Assembly (NCBI RefSeq): GCF_963676685.1
Contig: NC_092348.1
Coordinates: forward strand, 23,597,386-23,661,385
DNA: 64,000 bases
From: Mytilus edulis
Taxonomy: Eukaryota; Mollusca; Bivalvia; Mytilida; Mytilidae
Reading direction: 5' to 3'
Below are positions 1 to 13,285 of this stretch, piece by piece. A program made the translations under genes and the position numbers. Positions within the stretch are counted from its first letter, which is position 1. Every line of letters starts with the position of its first letter. The notes beneath the pieces were generated by a model. It saw only the letters and a list, made by a program, of their open reading frames with translations, ran no database searches and was not told the origin of the DNA.

Positions 1-274
1 GTATAGTATGAAGGGCCGGAAATATTTTTTTTATGTTGCTCAAAATTAGGGAAATTTTTCTGCGAAATCGTCAAGTATCGTGAAAAACCCCAAAATTCAC
101 CAAGAAAAGCCATGGGACCATATATATTTGAGTGCGGTAAAATCGCAAATAGATATCGAGCTTCAATTAGACAACAGCAGTTTTCCATAATTAGTTTATT
201 AAAAGCGCCTTTTAAGGAGATAATTGCTAAAAATAGCATTGCCGGCAATGGGGCCACCATTTAGTACTTTATAT

Positions 275-385
275 CCATATTGGGATACGGGATATTTGCC
301 ATTTTAATTTTAGGGATATGGGATATTTGTCCTAAAAGTAAATGGGATATGGGATATTGATGCATTTATAAGGATATTGAATTCT
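275..385. repeat. Short GGGATATGGGATATT-type imperfect repeat
   Basis: The motif GGGATA(T/C)GGGATATT recurs several times in about 110 bases with spacer variation. No coding potential is visible. The first 570 bases otherwise hold nothing I can identify. Confidence 0.5.
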
Positions 386-572
386 TAACATGAAAAAAAA
401 AATAAGTGAAATTTAAAAGTTAAGTACAGAAATATTTACATCTCACTTGATAAAATTGCCCCAAAAAGTTTAATATTAAAGGTTATTTTAGTGCTTTGTT
501 GATTTAATTGAGTTGATGGTCGTTTTATCTAAAAGTCATCCAAACCCAAGCGAAAAATATTGATCTATTTTC

Positions 573-851
573 GATATTTATATGCTCATATGTACTGATA
601 ATTTTAAAAGTATTTGTTTTGCTTTCCATACTTCGTTCCTTATTGTTAATTTTCCTTTTTTTGATGGTGATGTTCCTTTGGCACTATCTTACGGTGTTTG
701 TATATCACAACACCTCGGCTACGCCCATGTCTGTTGTAAAGTTTTTGATTTTAATGAACGAAATCTAGGTATTATTGGTAAATTATTAAGTCAGGGATTT
801 CGTTACCACAAATCACTTAAAGGGAAACTTCGCAAAAAAATCAAAAATTGA
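573..851 (+). pseudogene. Reverse-transcriptase-type retroelement fragment (C-terminal part)
   Basis: The reading frame encodes a stretch containing FDGDVPL, SYGVCIS, FDFNERN and QGFRYHK. The same signature ([29 protein letters not shown]) occurs in the minus-strand copy at 31254-31735. I know this pattern from RT-encoding elements abundant in cnidarians and molluscs, but the clade is not certain. The fragment is truncated at both ends: the upstream RT core is absent and the frame diverges after the last motif. It is a relic, not a gene. Confidence 0.6.
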
Positions 852-3800
852 TATTATGTTCATTCTGTATAAAAATGTTCAAATTCATCGATATTAAAGT
901 TTTATTCCGCTAGATAAGCGATCACCATCGATTTTAAATTTAGAGTATCAATTCTCCGAGATCCGCCATCTTGTCTTCTTTCCCGATGAATAAAAACGAT
1001 ATGTCTATAAACCACAAAGAAACAAAACTACAGTAACCGATGTAGTCGTAATTGCGTGTCGATATCTTGTCAATCGTACGGTTGTTTAATACGACTAACT
1101 AACTTGATACGGAAAATATTCTTACTTTTTTTAAATTACCATGGTCTGTTGTTTTTAAACTGTTGATATTGGAATTAGGTGAAAAGTCAAAGTTGAAATC
1201 ATAAATAAGTGTTCCGTGAAAATTGTTTTCGAAAATCTAATTTGTTCATAATTCTTTAAAGTAATAAACTTTTTTCAAATTAAATTTTGATCTTCCCTTA
1301 TCTGATCACCAGCATGGCTAAAGGTATTACTTCCAAAGGTATTGTGAGGGGTGTGAGGTGACACGTCCAGGTATTCAAGCGATTTCCTGTCGGGCTTGCA
1401 AGTTCATGCATCGTTTCACTTCTGCAGGTATTGATCAGTGTACACGGCTGATAACTTATAACTTATAACTTTCCATTTTGAACTATCAGATGTATAATAT
1501 ACAACTCTGTCTTACTTGTCATTACTAAACTCATACGCTTGTTTATAAATAACATTTCTGGTGTAAAGAATATAATTCATAATATATAAATAATACCCAA
1601 AAAATAAGATTTGATGAAATTAAAATCTATTTAAATATTTTTTCCAAGGGTGAATTTGGGAAAATGTAATATATAGTCATTGTCAATAGTGAAGGACAGA
1701 TTGGAACAGACCAGAAATATTGATTTAAAAAAATGTACGCACTTGCCGACGATTCGTTTATACGACTGGATATAAAGTTACGGAACTATAGCGCAATTTA
1801 AAATATATACGTGTATACATTGAACATAAGAAAAAAACATATATTTTGAATAAATAGGGGTAAAAGTGTTGTAAATAGACTAGCCAACGTATGCCAACAG
1901 TATGTAATCATCGAATGTCGATAGACTACAGTTGTATACCAAAAGAAGAAGAGAACCAATTTGATTTAAATACAGGTCGATGTATAACTTTTGCTTTGGT
2001 TCATTGAAGCTGTGGACCTAGGAAAATCACAGATTTATATTTCAATAAGATTGTTCTCAAACAAAGGAAGGAATTCGTCATCACAATTGTTATATATGCC
2101 ACTGGACGAACACTAATTATCCCCAGGGGATGTGAATATTTTGCTGGGAAACTTTTGAGTATCAAAGTTTCAAATTAATTTCGGGATTTATTTTCTCTCT
2201 TGGTATTCAATAACCGAAAAAAGAATAAATTACTTGTTCGCTAAATAGGGATATTCTTGTCAGATAAAAGAATTTTAGTTATATTTAAAAAATAGGGAAA
2301 TATGACATTAAATTGGTTCTGTCTTTTTTTAAACATCGTTAAAACGATGTGTGTCTAAGGTGAACGCCACAAGAACCCTGTAATACTAGTACGAGAGTAT
2401 AGCATGTAAACATTCCTTCTCAATAAAATGGTTGTATTGGAAAACTTTTCATACAGATTGACAACTCATTGTCCGATATGCATGTAATATTTGCCACATG
2501 ACGCCCATAGTTCTTTCTACCATCATCACCTTATTCCTTGATATTGCTGTAAACATCGATGGTTCACACCCAAACAAAATGGGAGTAATGAACCTTCAGA
2601 GCTTCTCCGTATTATACACTTGTGAAATATATAGACGAAATTTCTGTATTGAAATGAATCTACATCTCACAAACAGGATTTTCAAATAACGATTTTGAGT
2701 AATCACCTTACAAACCAATATAAACGTATGGCAAGATATAACCATGAAGGAATTTAGTTTTTGTCAGAACTCATCACTATATCATAAAGGTATACGTATA
2801 TATATGCATACAGTTTCAAATATCAAGAACAAGCGTTCGATGTCGATAGTCTGTTCTCTAACTGTTCAGAATTAGACATGTCACTTGTTCATTCTTGGAA
2901 GCCTTCATATTCCCCGTCTAACGATGGGAACTCTTTCTGATTGTGTTGACTATAAATGCTTGTATGGTAATTCTGTCGTTTATCTGTACAAGCGGTTGCA
3001 TTTCCTCTCCTTTCCCAACAAACAAACGAACGAAACGCAACTAGTCTGATTTCTCTGGAGCTCATCCTCAATGGCTCTTATACGTCAGGAAACTTACATG
3101 TATACTAATAATGATTGTTTCATGAACAACGATGTATGAACGAACTATTATAAATTCGTCAATATCTGTAATGCATGACTAAAGTATAACTTTTATTACA
3201 ACTACTGTATTACTTATTTGGATTAATGACGGCTATCATGTTCAACATTGCACAACTATAACCATAGAATTTTAAAAAAAATCCTCAAAAATCCTCAAAA
3301 GATATAATGCCTTAGCTTAGATAATTAGTATTCTTTTCACAAAAAGTTCGTGTAAATGATTGTCAAATGAATTTAATTATGTAAGAATAAAATGTTAAAA
3401 AGAAACTAAAAAAAAATTATGCATGTTGTATGTTGTATTTTTTTGTCAATTAAAAACTTTAAAATTGCAATAGTTTTATTAGCATTTAAACACAGCCAGA
3501 TTTGAATACAAGTTAAGAAATTCCGGTAAAGTCAATGCTATCAAACAGATGTACAATGGTATATCAAATTGGGTAATATTGCATTTAGTTTTTATTAAAG
3601 ATTAAAACTACTATTTTTTGCTTCATATTTGAATCTTTACGCCAATTGCCGCTAAGAAAGTAATCAAAAATTGTTTCCTTTTATTTTTATACACTTTCGG
3701 AATTACGAATCTGAATTTTATTTTCAATTAATTTACACAATTTAATTATTGTATCTTTATTCTCATCGTGTATTTAATCTTAGTGTATTAACATCATGAC

Positions 3801-4779
3801 ATATATATCTTTATTCTCGTAAACCAAAGTACAATGGTACAGAGACAGCATATACTCTAATCCTTTCTATTTATCCTTTCCGGCAAATAACAACATTTAT
3901 ACCTGTGTACGCTTGAACTCACACCTGCGGCTAAATAGCTACAAGGTAAACGAATTGACCTCAAGCCGAGATATATACAGTGACCTTTACAAAATAATAT
4001 ACACACTCTGCTCACACATTAGTTGCATTGAAATGATTATCAAAACAATAACGGTAAATAGAACTGAAATATTTTCAGTTCAATATCAGTAAAAATGTTC
4101 AATAAATATTTTATGAAAAAAATCTCAACAATAATTAATTAAATTTATTCAAAAACATTTACTAGAGATAATTTTATAGGAGTTTAATTCAATCAATACA
4201 AAACGGTATATATATGCATATTCACTTTCGTTCATTCTTATATTGTGGTTTATAACTTCGACCATTCGTCAGCTGTGCGCTTTTAATTACGTATATTGTC
4301 GATAAGCTATAAGAGTTAAACAGATTTTATTTTTTCCCAGAATTCAATAAATCGGGCTAATACGTCACGACCCACTCGAGAATTCAACCAAAAAAGTTAC
4401 AAATACTTGATTTTCTCCGTTATTAGAAGGAATATAAATTTAAAACTTTGCAAATGTGTTTTTTATGTTAAGATGAACATAATTAGATGATAAGTAAAAA
4501 ATCGCGGAATTTCCCTTTAAAATCTTTACTAAATTCTAGATTTGGTTTTGAAGTTTGGTTCTACGTGTAGAAAACTTATTTCAAACGGGATAGCACATCC
4601 TCATTTTTACGGAGATGTTGTTTACCGTGCCATTGGATGCTGGATGTGTAATGATTGATAATTTAGTTTCAGATGCATTACTTTTTATTAGTTGTAATTG
4701 GCTTTGAACTAGCTGTCAGAAATTGCGAGTACTCTCAGATCTATACTTAGTATCTTTTTGTTGATGGGATGTACAAGTA
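852..4779. other. AT-rich stretch without recognisable gene
   Basis: Short open frames here (for example 2498-2689 and the minus-strand frame at 2889-3071) have no domain-like composition, no neighbouring exons and no known repeat motifs. A short direct repeat (AAAATCCTCAAAA) lies near 3277-3300. Nothing else was supported. Confidence 0.5.
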
Positions 4780-5240
4780 CTCGGTCACGTCCACTCTCTG
4801 TTTTTGCTAGATGTATTTCTATTTGTATCCATCTCATGAGTTAAGCCTTTTTCAACTGATTTGTATTGTTCGTTCTTATGTTGTACTGTTACACCACTGT
4901 CCCAGGTTAAGGGGAGGGTTGGGGTCCCGCTAACATGTTTAACCTCGCCACATTCTGTATGTATGTGCCTGTCCAAAGCCAGGAGTCTTTAATTCAATGG
5001 TTGTCGTTTGTTGCAGTGTTACATATTTGTTTTTTTGTTTTTTTTTTATACATAAATTAGGCCGTTAGTTTTCTCCTTTGAATTGTTCTACATTTGTCAT
5101 TTCAGGACCTTTTATAGCTAACTATGCGGTATGAGCTTTGCTCATTGTTGAAGGTCGTACAGTGACCTATAGTTGTTAATTTGTGTGTCACATGGTCTCT
5201 TGTGAAGAGATGTCTCATTTGCAATCATACCACATCTTTT
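4780..5240 (+). repeat. Composite dispersed repeat ending in a family-B copy
   Basis: The right part (about 5055-5240) is a copy of the most frequent short repeat in the window, here called family B. Its marks are TTAGTTTTCTCCTTTGAATT, GCTTTGCTCATTGTTGAA, GACCTATAGTTGTTAAT and GCAATCATACCACATC. The left part has the tract GGGACAGTGGTGTAACA on the minus strand and a CCTCGCCACATTCTGTATG block. That block resembles the GACAGGC...GGCGGGGTTAAACAT tract in the retroelement 3' region at 30.85 kb. The class of family B is not established from sequence alone. Confidence 0.6.
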
Positions 5241-5676
5241 TTTTTTTTTTTATATCATATGCTCATATGCATTGATAATTTTCTTGAAATAATTATAGTT
5301 TTTTGTTAGATGTATCCATCTGATGAGGTAAGCCTTATTGTTGTCAATGTTTTTATTTGTTTTGATGCTTTATATACAATATACAATTTTTTTTTTTATT
5401 TTCCAAATTAAAGGGCCCATTAAGAGCATAACATTAGTTACAACATGACATAAACATGACAGAGTGATTAAAGAAAAATAAAATAATAATTGAAATTCAA
5501 ATGCATGAAGAAAGGATCAGTGGTCAAGGGGAGATAATTTTGATATATTTTAGAGTATCTAACTAATTTTTTGATTTTCTTAGTTGCAGGCCTTATCCAG
5601 GTATGCACATAAAATAGATAGAAATCTGCTATCTTCATTAATCATGATCCATGAAAAAAGATCATTTATATTTAAA

Positions 5677-6542
5677 CTATCTAAACTGGGGTATTTTTTT
5701 TATATAATCAGTGATATCTCTTCTGAGGTTATTGTAAATAGGGCATTCCAGAAGAAAGTGCATTTCATTTTCAATACCATTTGTATTACAATATAAACAT
5801 ATCCTCTCATGTCGAGGTAATATTTCATATTTACCACATACATTGGTAATTCGTTCATGTCTGCCAGTTTCTATTCTTAAACAGTGATTGCTAAGTCTGT
5901 ATTTTGTTAATAAATGTTTTGTGGGTGCTTTAAATCTAAATAATTTTCATAGTCAAATGACTTTTTGAATGAAAAATAAGTGTCCAATTTGCCTTGATTC
6001 TGTAAATAAAAATCTCGCATTTTCTCCCAATCATTTTGAAAATTTAATTTGAGCTGTTTTTTCAATAAGTTTTTAAATTTATTTTTTCCTAGATTTTTAC
6101 ATATATTTAGGTCAATACCCAATTTTTCACTGTAGAAAATGATATTAGAGAGCCATGAATTATTGGAACTGGTTTGACCTTTACTTTCTATCATTTTTAA
6201 CTCAGCATAAGCATTTTTCAATAAATCAGATGGAGAATTCTCTAGTCTATGCCAATACATAAACATATGTGTTAGCAAATTTATATAAAGAGGATATCTA
6301 CCCAATTCAGACAGGACTGCTACATTTGTGCACATCTTTGTAACACCAATAATATACTTACAAAATTTTAAATTTAGCTTCTCAAACTCCCAATCTTTAA
6401 ATATGTCATAAAGGGACAAATTTTTCCTTTTAGAAGTAATGTTAATAACACCCCAATTTTCACAACCATAAGTTACAATAGGCTGTATACAGTGATCAAA
6501 TAAATGCAAAAGAGTTTTAATAGGAGGATTAGATGATTTCAA
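5677..6542 (-). pseudogene. Non-LTR retrotransposon ORF2 C-terminus, frameshifted
   Basis: The minus-strand frame from 6542 to 5907 gives 211 aa with the non-LTR RT thumb/connector signature: HLFDHCIQPIVTYGCENWG near the start, then KFCKYIIGV and ELGRYPLYINLLTHMFMYWH. A frameshift near 5925 moves the reading to a frame that runs to a stop at 5677. This second part encodes HCLRIETGRHERI and a zinc-knuckle-like CLYC...HFLLECP motif (C-x2-C...H-x4-C), usual at the C-terminus of such elements. The 5' part with the RT active site is absent. It is a 5'-truncated dead copy; the clade (CR1/L2-like or other) is uncertain. Confidence 0.75.
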
Positions 6543-6739
6543 ATCTTTATAAAGTTTATATGATTACAGGATATTTTCTAGTGTTTAACCTCTTATTTTT
6601 TACGTGGCGAGGATCTTCAGAGGTCTCCACGTTTCACAGATTGTTCTGATGTGCAACGGCTGTTTTTCCAGACAAGCTGGGGCCGAGGGACGGCAGAGCA
6701 CGTCCCATATCAAAAAGTAGATATTTCGCCGTATAAACT

Positions 6740-7155
6740 ATGTTAACAACGAAATGCGCAACTGGTGCAGAAAATTGGTACCGTTAATGTTATAACTACC
6801 ACTGGGTCGATGCCTCTGCTGGTGGACTGTTAGTCCCCGAGGGTATCACCAGCCCAGTAACCATGCAGTACTTCGGTACTGGCATGAAAATACGGATTTT
6901 TTTGTGTTATTAAAATTTGCTGTTACAAAATGTTATAAACTATTATAAATTAAGGAATGTATCTCCCTCATGCAAAGCTCTGATTCCTTTCACGGATTTG
7001 GCTATACTTTTTGGACCTTTTGGATTATAGCTCTTCATCTTTTATATAAGCTTTGGATTTCAAATATTTTGGCCACGAGCATCACTGAAGAGACATGTAT
7101 TGTCGAAATGCGCATCTGGTGCAGGAAAATTGGTACCGTTAATGTTATAATTACT
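6740..7155 (+). repeat. Dispersed repeat family A, diverged unit with flanking direct repeats
   Basis: The unit carries ACTGGGTCGATGCC, TCCCCGAGGGTATCACCAGC and a short hairpin block AGTACTTCGGTACT. It is bracketed by direct repeats of about 45 bases containing CTGGTGCAG and AAATTGGTACCGTTAATG, near 6750-6795 and 7105-7150. The same architecture occurs in better copies at 55.5-56.3 kb. Upstream sequence 6590-6740 is unassigned. Confidence 0.65.
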
Positions 7156-8013
7156 AAATAATCAATGTAAACTAATATATTTTCTTTCTATTACTGGTGT
7201 TGTGAGGAAGGAAATTAAAAAAAAAGTAACAAAAATATTGGGATCTATGTAATTCAAGATCACAGAGTCAAATGTTGTGTTATTTCTTTGCAAAACAATT
7301 AAGGACTATGCAAATTTTGCCTGCTGTAAAAATATTGCAAAAGTTAAGTGTAATGTAGGTACACTAGCAGATTTTCTAAAAATTTAAAATACAACTTGCC
7401 TTGTTGAACTTTAACTGAAAATCGAAAAATAATACATTTCATGATCTCTTTTTTTTTCTGAAGAAATACTAATCCAGTTCTTTTAAAATAGATAAACATC
7501 TGTTTATATATATATAGAAAGCATATCAATTCGGCGAAAAACGTTCTAAAACTAGTCTTAAAATCAGCAAATTTTAAATACAAAGATTTAATTGGAAAAA
7601 AAAACTATATGTTGTTGGCAAAAAAAAGCAGTTTGAATGACGTAAAATAATGATGGGGTCAGTAACATCGTTTTATTGTTTTTAAAAGTGGTGTACCAGG
7701 TGAAAATCGTCGAAATAAATCATCACGTTGTAGACCGCAAATTGTTGCTGTTTCTTGGTGAGCATTTAACACCAAACTTACGACACCCATGTCGATGTAT
7801 TGTTATTATGACCATACGAAAAACATACCAATTATTTGGACTATCATCTTTCTGGTGCAGGACATTTACGCGAGAGAGAAAATTAACTAAAAGGGAAAAA
7901 TTTGGCGCAGATACTAGAACCCATTTTAGCGCAGTATTAATTCGTTCGCCTGCATTTTCGATATCCCTTTCCCTTTATAGCGAAAACCTGCTTGGTTGAA
8001 TAATAAACTTATA
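7156..8013. other. No gene recognised
   Basis: This stretch holds homopolymer A runs and short open frames (such as 7676-7999) without ATG-supported start, domain features or adjacent splice-compatible exons. Confidence 0.4.
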
Positions 8014-8350
8014 AAAAATAAGAGATAAGGGTGAATCTACACTTGATTCTATTTGGAAAAGAGAAAGCAATTTTATAAGAAATAAGGATGAATCTACACT
8101 TGATTCTATCTTGAAAAGAGAAAGCATTTTTTAAGAAATAAGAATGAATCTACACTTGATTCTATCTGGAAAAGAGAAAGCAATTTTGTAAGAAATAAGG
8201 ATGAATCTACACTTGATTCTATCTGGAAAAGAGAAGGCATTTTTTTAAGAAATAAGGATGAATCTACAATCTGGAAAAGAGAAAGCAATTTTATAAGAAA
8301 TTAGGATGAATCTACACTTGATTCTATCTGGAAAAGATAAAGCAATTTTA
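8014..8350. repeat. 57-bp minisatellite, about six copies
   Basis: A unit of roughly 57 bases repeats from 8014 to 8350. It contains AAAAGAGAAAGCAATTTTA, AAGAAATAAGGATGAATC and TACACTTGATTCTATCTGG. One copy is internally shortened (the TACACTTGATTC part is missing near 8265). The minus-strand open frame across it arises because the unit length is a multiple of three. Confidence 0.85.
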
Positions 8351-10732
8351 TGCACATTATTCCATTATCATTGTACGTTCTCTACGATATAAATCATCAA
8401 GGCTAGAACATACTTGTTTTCAATTTAATTGTCTTTTGGTTTAAAAATGTATGTTTTTACTAATCTAATAATTGATTTCGTTTCCATTCTACGTGTCAAC
8501 GAAAATTGATGACAATGAACATTAATTACTTAATCCCTAGCAACATTAATGACTTAATCCCTAGCAACATGTTAATTATTACGTTTTATGTACTTCTTAA
8601 ATATAATTTATAGTCAGTTTTTGGAAATGTGCGTCAACACCGGCCACAAATATTATAACATCTTTTAAATCATTTTGTTGGAGCGTTTATCAAATTTGTT
8701 TAACTTTATATATCGACTTGAAATTTTATTTGATAGCCAGGAAATTCTTGTATGATAAAAAAAACCATAACGGAAGAAGAAAAAGAGGAGGAGAAAGGGA
8801 AGAAGACCAACAAATTCAGACAGACTGATACGATACGATCAGGTAAGAAATGAATTTGTACCCATATGAATCTGCAATACTGTAATTCAAGTAGATATTG
8901 AAATACTGTAAAATTGTCCTTTGAGTTTCGTGAAATGCTTATACTAACTTTTTCTTTTTTAAACCCATTACTTAATACGGTGATATATATGTACATAAAT
9001 CTTCATCATTTAACTGTATTTTTAATCAACTTAATATCACACAGTTGTTTATGTTCTTGAAGCATTAAGAGATGAAACTTTAAATTAAGTCATATATACT
9101 TTTTGTTTAGTACGATTGGTCGAAAACACCGAAAATTGTTAATCCGTTATATGACGTCACAATATACAAGTGATATAAATAAATTTAAAAAAAGGAAACA
9201 TGATCCGTGAAGTTAAAAACAATTTTATTGACCGAAATAACTTCTAGTTAAATCCTCTTTATGTGTGGTACGGATCAATGAATATATTAAAAAGATTCGA
9301 AACCCTCGAGACATTTAATAAATATCCATGAATAAAAATGTCGTCATAATACAAATACTGTGTAGAAATAGCTGTATTATATCAACAATCTAAATCTTGA
9401 TACACATTCTGTTTACTTGGAAGGACATTTTGATTATTTGTAAATTTAAGAAAGGAGAGCAAATTCAGACGTTTGTATAATTCAGGTGAGTCAGTACATG
9501 CTAATTTTCAAAAATATAGGTAAATATTCTTTTTTTCCTATTGATAAATAACTGACCACTTCAGAGTTTCTATGAATGAATAACGGGATGTACGTGTAAA
9601 CATTGAAAAAATGGTATTTCATATTTACAAATACATGTACTTAAATTAGGACCAGAATAGATAAATTAGTCAAAATTTATATACGTGTTCAACAAATAAT
9701 TTATATTACTTAAGATGAATGAGTTATAGAATTCTCATTATATATGTACCTATAAAGTTAAAAATCGCAGTTTACTGAATATCTCATTTTAATTTTATCG
9801 CACGAAATTACCTAATGTTATCAAGCAGCAGTAACATTTTTCTTAAAACTATAAATTAAAACTCCATTTGATCTATAAGCCTTGGGGGCAGATCGAAAAA
9901 ATGTGTGAAACTCTTTGATTCAGTTTTAAATTAAAAAAAAAGGTGAATAACATAGCCGTCCACGCAAGTCCCCAATGGATAGTAGTTAAACGCCCCCGTA
10001 ATAGTATATGAAAATAACATAGTACATATTATAATTATTTGTAAATCTACACGACAAAGGTTTAGTTTGCTATATTTCTATTTCTATTTATAGTTTGTTT
10101 TGGGCAAGTATTTGTATACTACTAACAAATCCTTGTTTTGGGTAATTTCAGTTTTTTGATAAATTTATTCACAAATTTTCCATATTTGGGTAAGTTTACA
10201 GAGTATTTGTTTTATGTTGAGGATAACTTATGTATGCTGACCCGTACGAGGTCAGCTTATGATGACATGTGTCGTTTGATTTGTATCCGTTCCCCTTTTA
10301 TTTATAAAAAGTTAATGGGACAGTAATTTAACTTCACATCGATGTAAATAAACAAGTTCTGACTGCTCAGTGTTTAGTTTTCTATGTAGTGCATGTTTCG
10401 TGCACTGTTATTTGTCTTTTCGTTTTTCGTCATGGCATCATTCAGTTTATTTCAATTTATGAGTTAGAATATTTTATTTTCACCTGTCTTTAACAAATTA
10501 TGAAGACGGAAAGTAAAAACAACAATGAATTGTTTTCTCCCATTTTTCTGATTTTATACCAATAATATATAACTCTTTATAGTCTGCCAAGATACGCTAG
10601 CCTTACTGATGACATGACTATCAAAATAAGGTAGGGCTTGTGTGAAAAGTGAAACTGTTGTGTGTGTGTTTGTGGGTAATATAGTGGAAGTTGATGCTGT
10701 ATATCGTATCTATTTTTCGTGTATTGTTACTA
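8351..10732. other. AT-rich stretch without recognisable gene
   Basis: A small tandem duplication (AACATTAAT...CTTAATCCCTAGC, twice) lies at about 8518-8572. Otherwise I see no exon with family resemblance, RNA gene or element boundary. Confidence 0.4.
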
Positions 10733-10930
10733 CACAAATCAGGCCGGTAGTTTTCTCGTTTGAATCATTGTTCATTTGTCATTTTCTGGGCCTCTTTTAG
10801 CTATGAGTATAGCGGTGTCGGTATGCTTGTTGACCTTACGATGACCAATAGTTGTTTTAAAACTTAAACGTCTTTGGTCTCTGGTGGAGAGTTGTCTCAA
10901 TTGCAATTACAATGATCAAACCACATTTGT
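10733..10930 (+). repeat. Family-B dispersed repeat copy
   Basis: The copy carries AGGCCGGTAGTTTTCTCGTT at the left, GACCAATAGTTGTT in the middle and GAGAGTTGTCTCAATTGCAA at the right. It is diverged from the copies at 28.3 and 46.1 kb. Confidence 0.65.
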
Positions 10931-11379
10931 TTTGTAATTCTTGTATAGTTTGGTTCCTTCGCAGGCTCACTATAATAACCTGGAATCCACGAAAAAAGTC
11001 ATGATAACGGTCATTGAATTATAAGGAGCACTTAAAAATTGATACAATTAAATAGACCTAAGGAGCCGATCAGAAATACAAATATATTTGAAAGGATTTT
11101 TATGTAATTTTTTCTTTATATTCAAAGTTAAATGTCTATTTATCCTAAAGTCCTTGAGCCTACAAAAGAATCAAATCTTTCATAAATATATAGTCTATAA
11201 ACATGTATATCAGTGTATTAGTATTCAATACCTGGTATCAGGTATGTATGTTTAACTCAATCAGTAATTCATTTCCAGAATATTTACATTATTGATATAA
11301 AATAGAATTTATTGTCAACTTTTGTGTATTGATGTATGAAATATTGAGCGCCAAGTAATTAATAATTCAACACAACACT

Positions 11380-11451
11380 TTTCCGATAATGTTTCTGTTG
11401 ATCATGATATTTGTCTCGCGAAATCAGCATCAAAATGGCGGATTTCATCAG
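11380..11451 (+). promoter_or_regulatory. Candidate promoter / first exon with YY1-like ATGGCGG
   Basis: The sequence CAAAATGGCGG at 11431-11440 resembles the YY1 initiator element (AAGATGGCGGC) often found at metazoan transcription starts. It is followed by a good donor, CATCAG|GTAAAA, with exon end at 11451. The next usable acceptor downstream with an open gene is at 13447 (TTATTAATAG|GTTG). Spliced together, the ATG at 11435 would open a 16-codon frame (MADFIR...) that stops before the main ATG at 13536. If real, this is the 5' end of the orphan gene and carries a short upstream ORF. No transcript evidence is available. Confidence 0.35.
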
Positions 11452-11866
11452 GTAAAATTAGGTAAGCCAGAATTCTTTTTTTTTTTGTTGTTGTGTAAAA
11501 CACACACTAGTAAAATTTCTAAGTCGCATTACTAAATTGACTTTTTTTTAGTACGGGTGATTATGAGACGAGCATTCGATTCACACAGTCGCCATGGTTT
11601 ATGCTAAATCATATATATATATTATAGTTTTACATAGATACGGTAATCTATTTTCAACAAAGTGGAATAGACATTACGTTTTCTGAAAGATATTACGAAT
11701 ATGAGAAAAAAAATATAACCACATTTTTGTAAATAAGCGGATTAATATAACATAGATACAAATAAAGAATGAGAAAATGTTATACTTATGTCTAATAAAT
11801 TAAGGGGGAGACCGGGTTCAATGAACAAAGTGCATGGTGATAAAATACAATAGGCTTTTTGGTTTT

Positions 11867-12901
11867 TATACGCCCGTCAAAATTTTGACGGGACGTATTA
11901 TGGTATACAAATGTCCGGTGTCCGTCCGTCTGTCCGTCCGTCCGTCCGTCCGTCGTACCGTCCGTCTGTCCGTCTGTCCGTCCGTCTGTCCGGCGTAAAC
12001 ATGTCGCACCGTAACTTGAGAACAACTTATTCATGAAACTTAATATAGTTGTTTCTTATGATGGTCAAATGATCTGTACACTTTTTGGTGAAAATAAGAT
12101 TTAAACTTTTTGAGTTACGGCACTTTGTAACTAAAACAGGGGTGTGTGTTTTTTCACATGTCGCACCGTATCTCAAAAACGTTTCTTGATTATTGCTTAA
12201 AACTTTACATACTTCTTAGTTATATTAATCTTAATATCTGTATACTTTTTGGTGATGATTCAAAATTTCATTTTTGAGTTTTTGAGTATTTTGTAAAAAA
12301 GGGGGAGGTTTTTTTTACATGTCGCGCCGTATCTCAAAAACGATTTGTGATTATTGCTTAAAACTTTACACACTTTTTTGTTATATTAATCTAAAGATCT
12401 GCATACTTTTTGGTGATGATTCAAAATTTCATTTTTAAGTTATTGAGTATTTTGTAAAAAAGGGGGAGGGGTTTTTTACATGTCGCGCCGTATCTCAAAA
12501 ACGATTTATGATTATTGCTTAAAACTTTACACACTTCTTTGTTATATTAATCTAAAGATCTGTATACTTTTTGGTGATGACTCAAAATTTTATTTTTGAG
12601 TTATTGAGTGTTTTGTAAAAAAGGGGAGGTTTTTTTTTACATGTCGCGCCGTATCTCAAAAACAATTTATGATTATTGCTTGAAACTGTACACACTTCTT
12701 TGTTATACTAATTTAAAGATCTGTATACTTTTTGGTTCGATTCAAAATTTTATTTTAGTGATATTTGTAAAAAAAAACAGGGTGGGGGGTTTCACATGTC
12801 CCGCAGTGTCTCAAAAACAATAAATGGTTATTGCTTAAAACTTCCTCAGAAACTATTTATGATTATTGCATAAAACTTCCACAGAAGACATCGGGCGTAT
12901 C
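11867..12901. mobile_element. TCCG-bearing repeat element with TACGCCCG ends and 160-bp internal repeats
   Basis: Left end reads TATACGCCCGTC and right end ATCGGGCGTAT, so the termini are short inverted repeats (TACGCCCG). Just inside the left end is a palindrome, CGTCAAAATTTTGACG, then a (TCCG/TCTG)n tract at about 11925-11990. From about 11999 to 12896 a roughly 160-bp unit repeats about six times; each begins near ACATGTCGC(A/G)CCGTATCTC. No transposase frame is present. This is a non-autonomous element of a kind common in bivalves; the superfamily is not determined. Confidence 0.7.
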
Positions 12902-13194
12902 ATGCGATCATGGCGCAGCTGTTTATTAGTTCTGTTGTACTTAATTTGTTTTTGATCATTTTTTGACGCTTTTTATTTCTTTGGCATTGTTTTATTTTTG
13001 TATGGGTTCCAAATATCGACATACTGTAAAGATAAGAAGATGTGGTATGCTTGCCCGTATCAGAAAACACTTCTACTAATATGTTCATAAAAATATTCTA
13101 TGAAAAAAGTTAATATCGTAACGTCGTTTTGCCTTTATGTAACACATACCCGACAGCTAACTACAAATCAATTATCATGCAGAACTAAAGAAAC

Positions 13195-13285
13195 ATTCAT
13201 AGGTCATTGAATAAATATGTCAACTTAAACGTCCAGTGGCAAATATTTTACGCATTTTTAGAGTTGATGATGAAGAAAGGGGAAT
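13195..13285. repeat. Family-C dispersed repeat fragment
   Basis: The core CGTCCAGTGGCAAATATTTT matches fragments at about 44.73-44.80 kb and 39.16-39.19 kb. It is a short decayed dispersed repeat. Confidence 0.45.

Noticed and set aside
8106..8288. Minus-strand repeat protein frame
   Set aside because: It comes from the 57-bp minisatellite, whose unit length is a multiple of three.
11792..12034. Minus-strand frame with TDGRTDGQTDG repeats
   Set aside because: It is a translation of the TCCG/TCTG microsatellite tract.
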